Shown here one piece after another: positions 62,460-64,000 of a stretch of 64,000 bases of DNA. Below the pieces are notes generated by a model. It made no database searches. It saw only the letters and a list, made by a program, of their open reading frames with translations, and was not told the origin of the DNA. The stretch is from an uncultured Pelagibacteraceae bacterium. Its GTDB lineage: Bacteria; Pseudomonadota; Alphaproteobacteria; Pelagibacterales; Pelagibacteraceae. Location of the stretch: contig CACNYD010000001.1 in NCBI GenBank assembly GCA_902624635.1, forward strand, positions 302,766-366,765, in the 5' to 3' direction. Each line of letters opens with the position of its first letter. The first letter of the stretch is position 1. A program made the translations under genes and the position numbers.

Positions 62460-62518
62460 AAAAAAAAATTACGTTTAACACATGTACGTGACAAAATGTT
62501 AGTGTTTTTTTATGTTAG

Positions 62519-62551
62519 ATACTTGACTAATTTAGTCGGGTTTATATATAT
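62519..62551 (+). promoter_or_regulatory. iscR: IscR-type operator overlapping the iscR promoter
   Basis: ATACTTGACTAATTTAGTCGGGTTT (quoted as its core GACTAATTTAGTC) agrees with the type 1 IscR consensus ATASYYGACTRWWWYAGTCRRSTAT at 24 of 25 positions, and with the alphaproteobacterial iron-Rhodo box. A -35 (TTGACT, 62523-62528) lies inside it and a -10 (TATATA, about 62545-62550) follows after 16 bases. IscR bound here should block its own promoter when Fe-S is sufficient. Confidence 0.85.
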
Positions 62552-62571
62552 CCCTGATAATTAAAGGTTTT

Positions 62572-62997
62572 ATGAAACTAACATCTAAAGGCAGATATGC
62601 GGTAATGGCTTTAGTTGATCTAGCAAGGTTTGACAGTATAAACCCGGTATCACTAAGAGACATATCGCTAAGACAGGGTATCTCACTTGATTACCTAGAA
62701 CAAATTTTTTCTAAACTTAGAAAAAAAGAAATTGTTCAGAGTGTAAGGGGAAATCAGGGAGGGTATGTTTTGAACAAAAAAGCTAAAGAAATTAAACTTA
62801 CGAATATTTTTGATGCAGTTGATGAAAAAGTAAAAACTGTTCAGTGTAAAAAAGAGTCTAAAAAAGGTTGTAATGGCAGATCGACAAAATGTTTAACTCA
62901 CAATTTATGGGATGAACTTGAAAACCATATCAATGATTTTTTTGAGAAAAAAAGTTTAGAAGATCTTGTTAAAGAAAACACTGAAGGAAGAATTTAG
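62572..62997 (+). CDS. iscR: Rrf2-family Fe-S regulator IscR
   Basis: The 141-residue protein starts [18 protein letters not shown] with a winged helix ([37 protein letters not shown]). The [2Fe-2S] ligands are Cys92, Cys100, Cys107 and His110 ([10 protein letters not shown]...KCLTHNLW), with spacing x7-x6-x2 rather than the x5-x5-x2 of E. coli. It represses suf/isc when clusters are plentiful. Its stop is 3 bases before sufB, so iscR-suf is one operon, controlled by the IscR box just upstream. Confidence 0.92.
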   Translation: MKLTSKGRYAVMALVDLARFDSINPVSLRDISLRQGISLDYLEQIFSKLRKKEIVQSVRGNQGGYVLNKKAKEIKLTNIFDAVDEKVKTVQCKKESKKGCNGRSTKCLTHNLWDELENHINDFFEKKSLEDLVKENTEGRI

Positions 62998-63000
62998 AAA

Positions 63001-64000
63001 TGGATACTAGAGAAAAAGATATAGAAAAGTTAAAAGATTATAAGTACGGTTTTACTACTGATATTGAAAATATAAAAGCTCCAAAAGGCTTGAGCGAAGA
63101 TGTGATCAAGTTCATTTCTAACATCAAAAAAGAACCGCAATGGATGTTAGACTTTAGATTAAAAGCTTATGAGCGATTAAAATCTTTAAAAGAACCAAAT
63201 TGGCAAAAGCCAAAGTATCCTAAAATTGATTATCAAGATTTATACTATTATTCAGCACCAAAAAGTATGAAGGATAAGCCAAAAAGTTTAGACGATCTTG
63301 ACCCTAAACTTTTAGAAACATATAAAAAACTTGGAATTCCTTTACAAGAGCAAGCAAGATTAAATGGAATTGCAGTGGATGCTGTATTTGATTCCGTTTC
63401 AGTTGCAACTACTTTTAAAGGTGAATTAACAAAGCATGGAATAATTTTTTGTTCAATGTCAGAGGCAATTCAAAAACATCCTGATCTTGTTAAAAAATAT
63501 TTAGGTACTGTAATACCAGTTACCGACCATTTCTTTGCCACATTAAACTCCGCTGTATTTACAGATGGATCATTTGTTTATATTCCTAAAGGTGTTAAGT
63601 GCCCTATGGAACTATCGACCTATTTCAGAATAAATGCGTCTCAAACAGGACAATTTGAAAGAACATTGATTATTGCTGATGAAGGTAGTTATGTGAGTTA
63701 CCTTGAGGGATGTACTGCTCCAATGAGAGATGAAAATCAATTACATGCCGCGAATGTAGAATTAATTGCTTTAGATGATGCAGAAATAAAATATTCAACT
63801 GTACAAAATTGGTATCCAGGTGATGAAAATGGTAAAGGAGGAATTTATAATTTTGTAACTAAAAGAGGGTTATGTAAGGGAAAAAATTCTAAGATTTCTT
63901 GGACGCAAGTTGAAACAGGTTCAGCTATAACTTGGAAATATCCAAGCTGTATATTAAAAGGTGATAATTCAATTGGAGAATTTTACTCTATAGCAATTAC
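63001..64000 (+). CDS. sufB: Fe-S cluster assembly protein SufB, partial (runs off the right edge)
   Basis: The frame from ATG 63001 stays open to the window end, so it is missing from the ORF track. It encodes at least 333 residues: [35 protein letters not shown], the SufB blocks [83 protein letters not shown] (quoted in parts). It works with SufC and SufD as a scaffold for Fe-S clusters. It starts 3 bases after the iscR stop. The rest of the suf operon lies beyond the window. Confidence 0.97.

Overview
The window looks like chromosome from a streamlined, strongly A+T-rich alphaproteobacterium, most probably SAR11 (Pelagibacterales). The reasons are the very low G+C content, lysine- and isoleucine-rich proteins, almost no intergenic space, frequent ATGA/TAATG overlaps, and alphaproteobacterial gene neighbourhoods (accB-accC-DUF2155-NDUFA12, purM-DUF2066-hda, lptF-lptG-lptD-surA-pdxA-ksgA, tyrS/anmK, iscR-sufB). 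The species call is inference; no rRNA or tRNA gene was seen. No stretch longer than 300 bases lacks a gene; the longest gaps (about 90-165 bases) are divergent promoter regions.

Layout. 1-3.5 kb: end of a branched-chain amino-acid permease gene (livM), an HPP membrane protein with an IscU/NifU-like protein, then an EamA transporter with a glycine-amidinotransferase-like enzyme. 3.5-17.4 kb is the accessory part. It holds a Lys/Glu-rich coiled-coil protein, six tandem paralogues of a small secreted protein, a pentameric ligand-gated ion channel homologue with an extra N-terminal domain, and a possible CII-like regulator. Two divergent envelope operons follow. The leftward one encodes a small membrane protein, a secreted protein, a lipoprotein, a caspase-like peptidase and a trypsin-like protease with seven Ca2+-loop-like repeats. 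The rightward one encodes a lipoprotein, a four-TM coiled-coil protein, a VWA-like secreted protein, a PrsW-type intramembrane protease and a small membrane protein. Their shared promoter region carries a duplicated TTGTCC/GGACAA palindrome.

17.4-30.1 kb: cmk, then a long leftward gene run rpsF-rpsR-rplI-dnaB-(RND exporter)-cvpA-purF-(HD protein)-gshA-gshB-eamA-(MFS). 30.2-32.8 kb: fabD-fabG-acpP-gmk, without the fabF and mltG usually found between acpP and gmk. 32.8-40 kb: outer-membrane biogenesis (lptF, lptG, lptD, surA) with pdxA and ksgA. 40-47 kb: pepA-ndk, purN/purM, DUF2066-hda-aspS. 47-51.9 kb: an orphan NrdJ C-terminal-like protein, an NDUFA12-like complex I subunit, DUF2155, accC-accB-aroQ and thiS-thiG. 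51.9-59.4 kb: an RNase E/G without the zinc-link cysteines, penicillin-binding protein 1A, prfB with a programmed +1 frameshift, and an AsmA-like protein. 59.4-64 kb: tyrS, anmK, an alpha/beta hydrolase, then iscR and the start of sufB behind a near-perfect IscR box and a Fur-box-like site.

The strongest candidate for an undescribed system is 9.9-17.4 kb: three protease classes (caspase-like, trypsin-like, PrsW) with lipoproteins and membrane coiled-coil proteins. The caspase-like and trypsin-like proteins share an unusual repeated basic motif (WIKKK), which suggests a proteolytic relay or a common substrate or anchor. Several ORF-track starts (TTG or over-extended) were moved to better starts; the reason is given in each entry.
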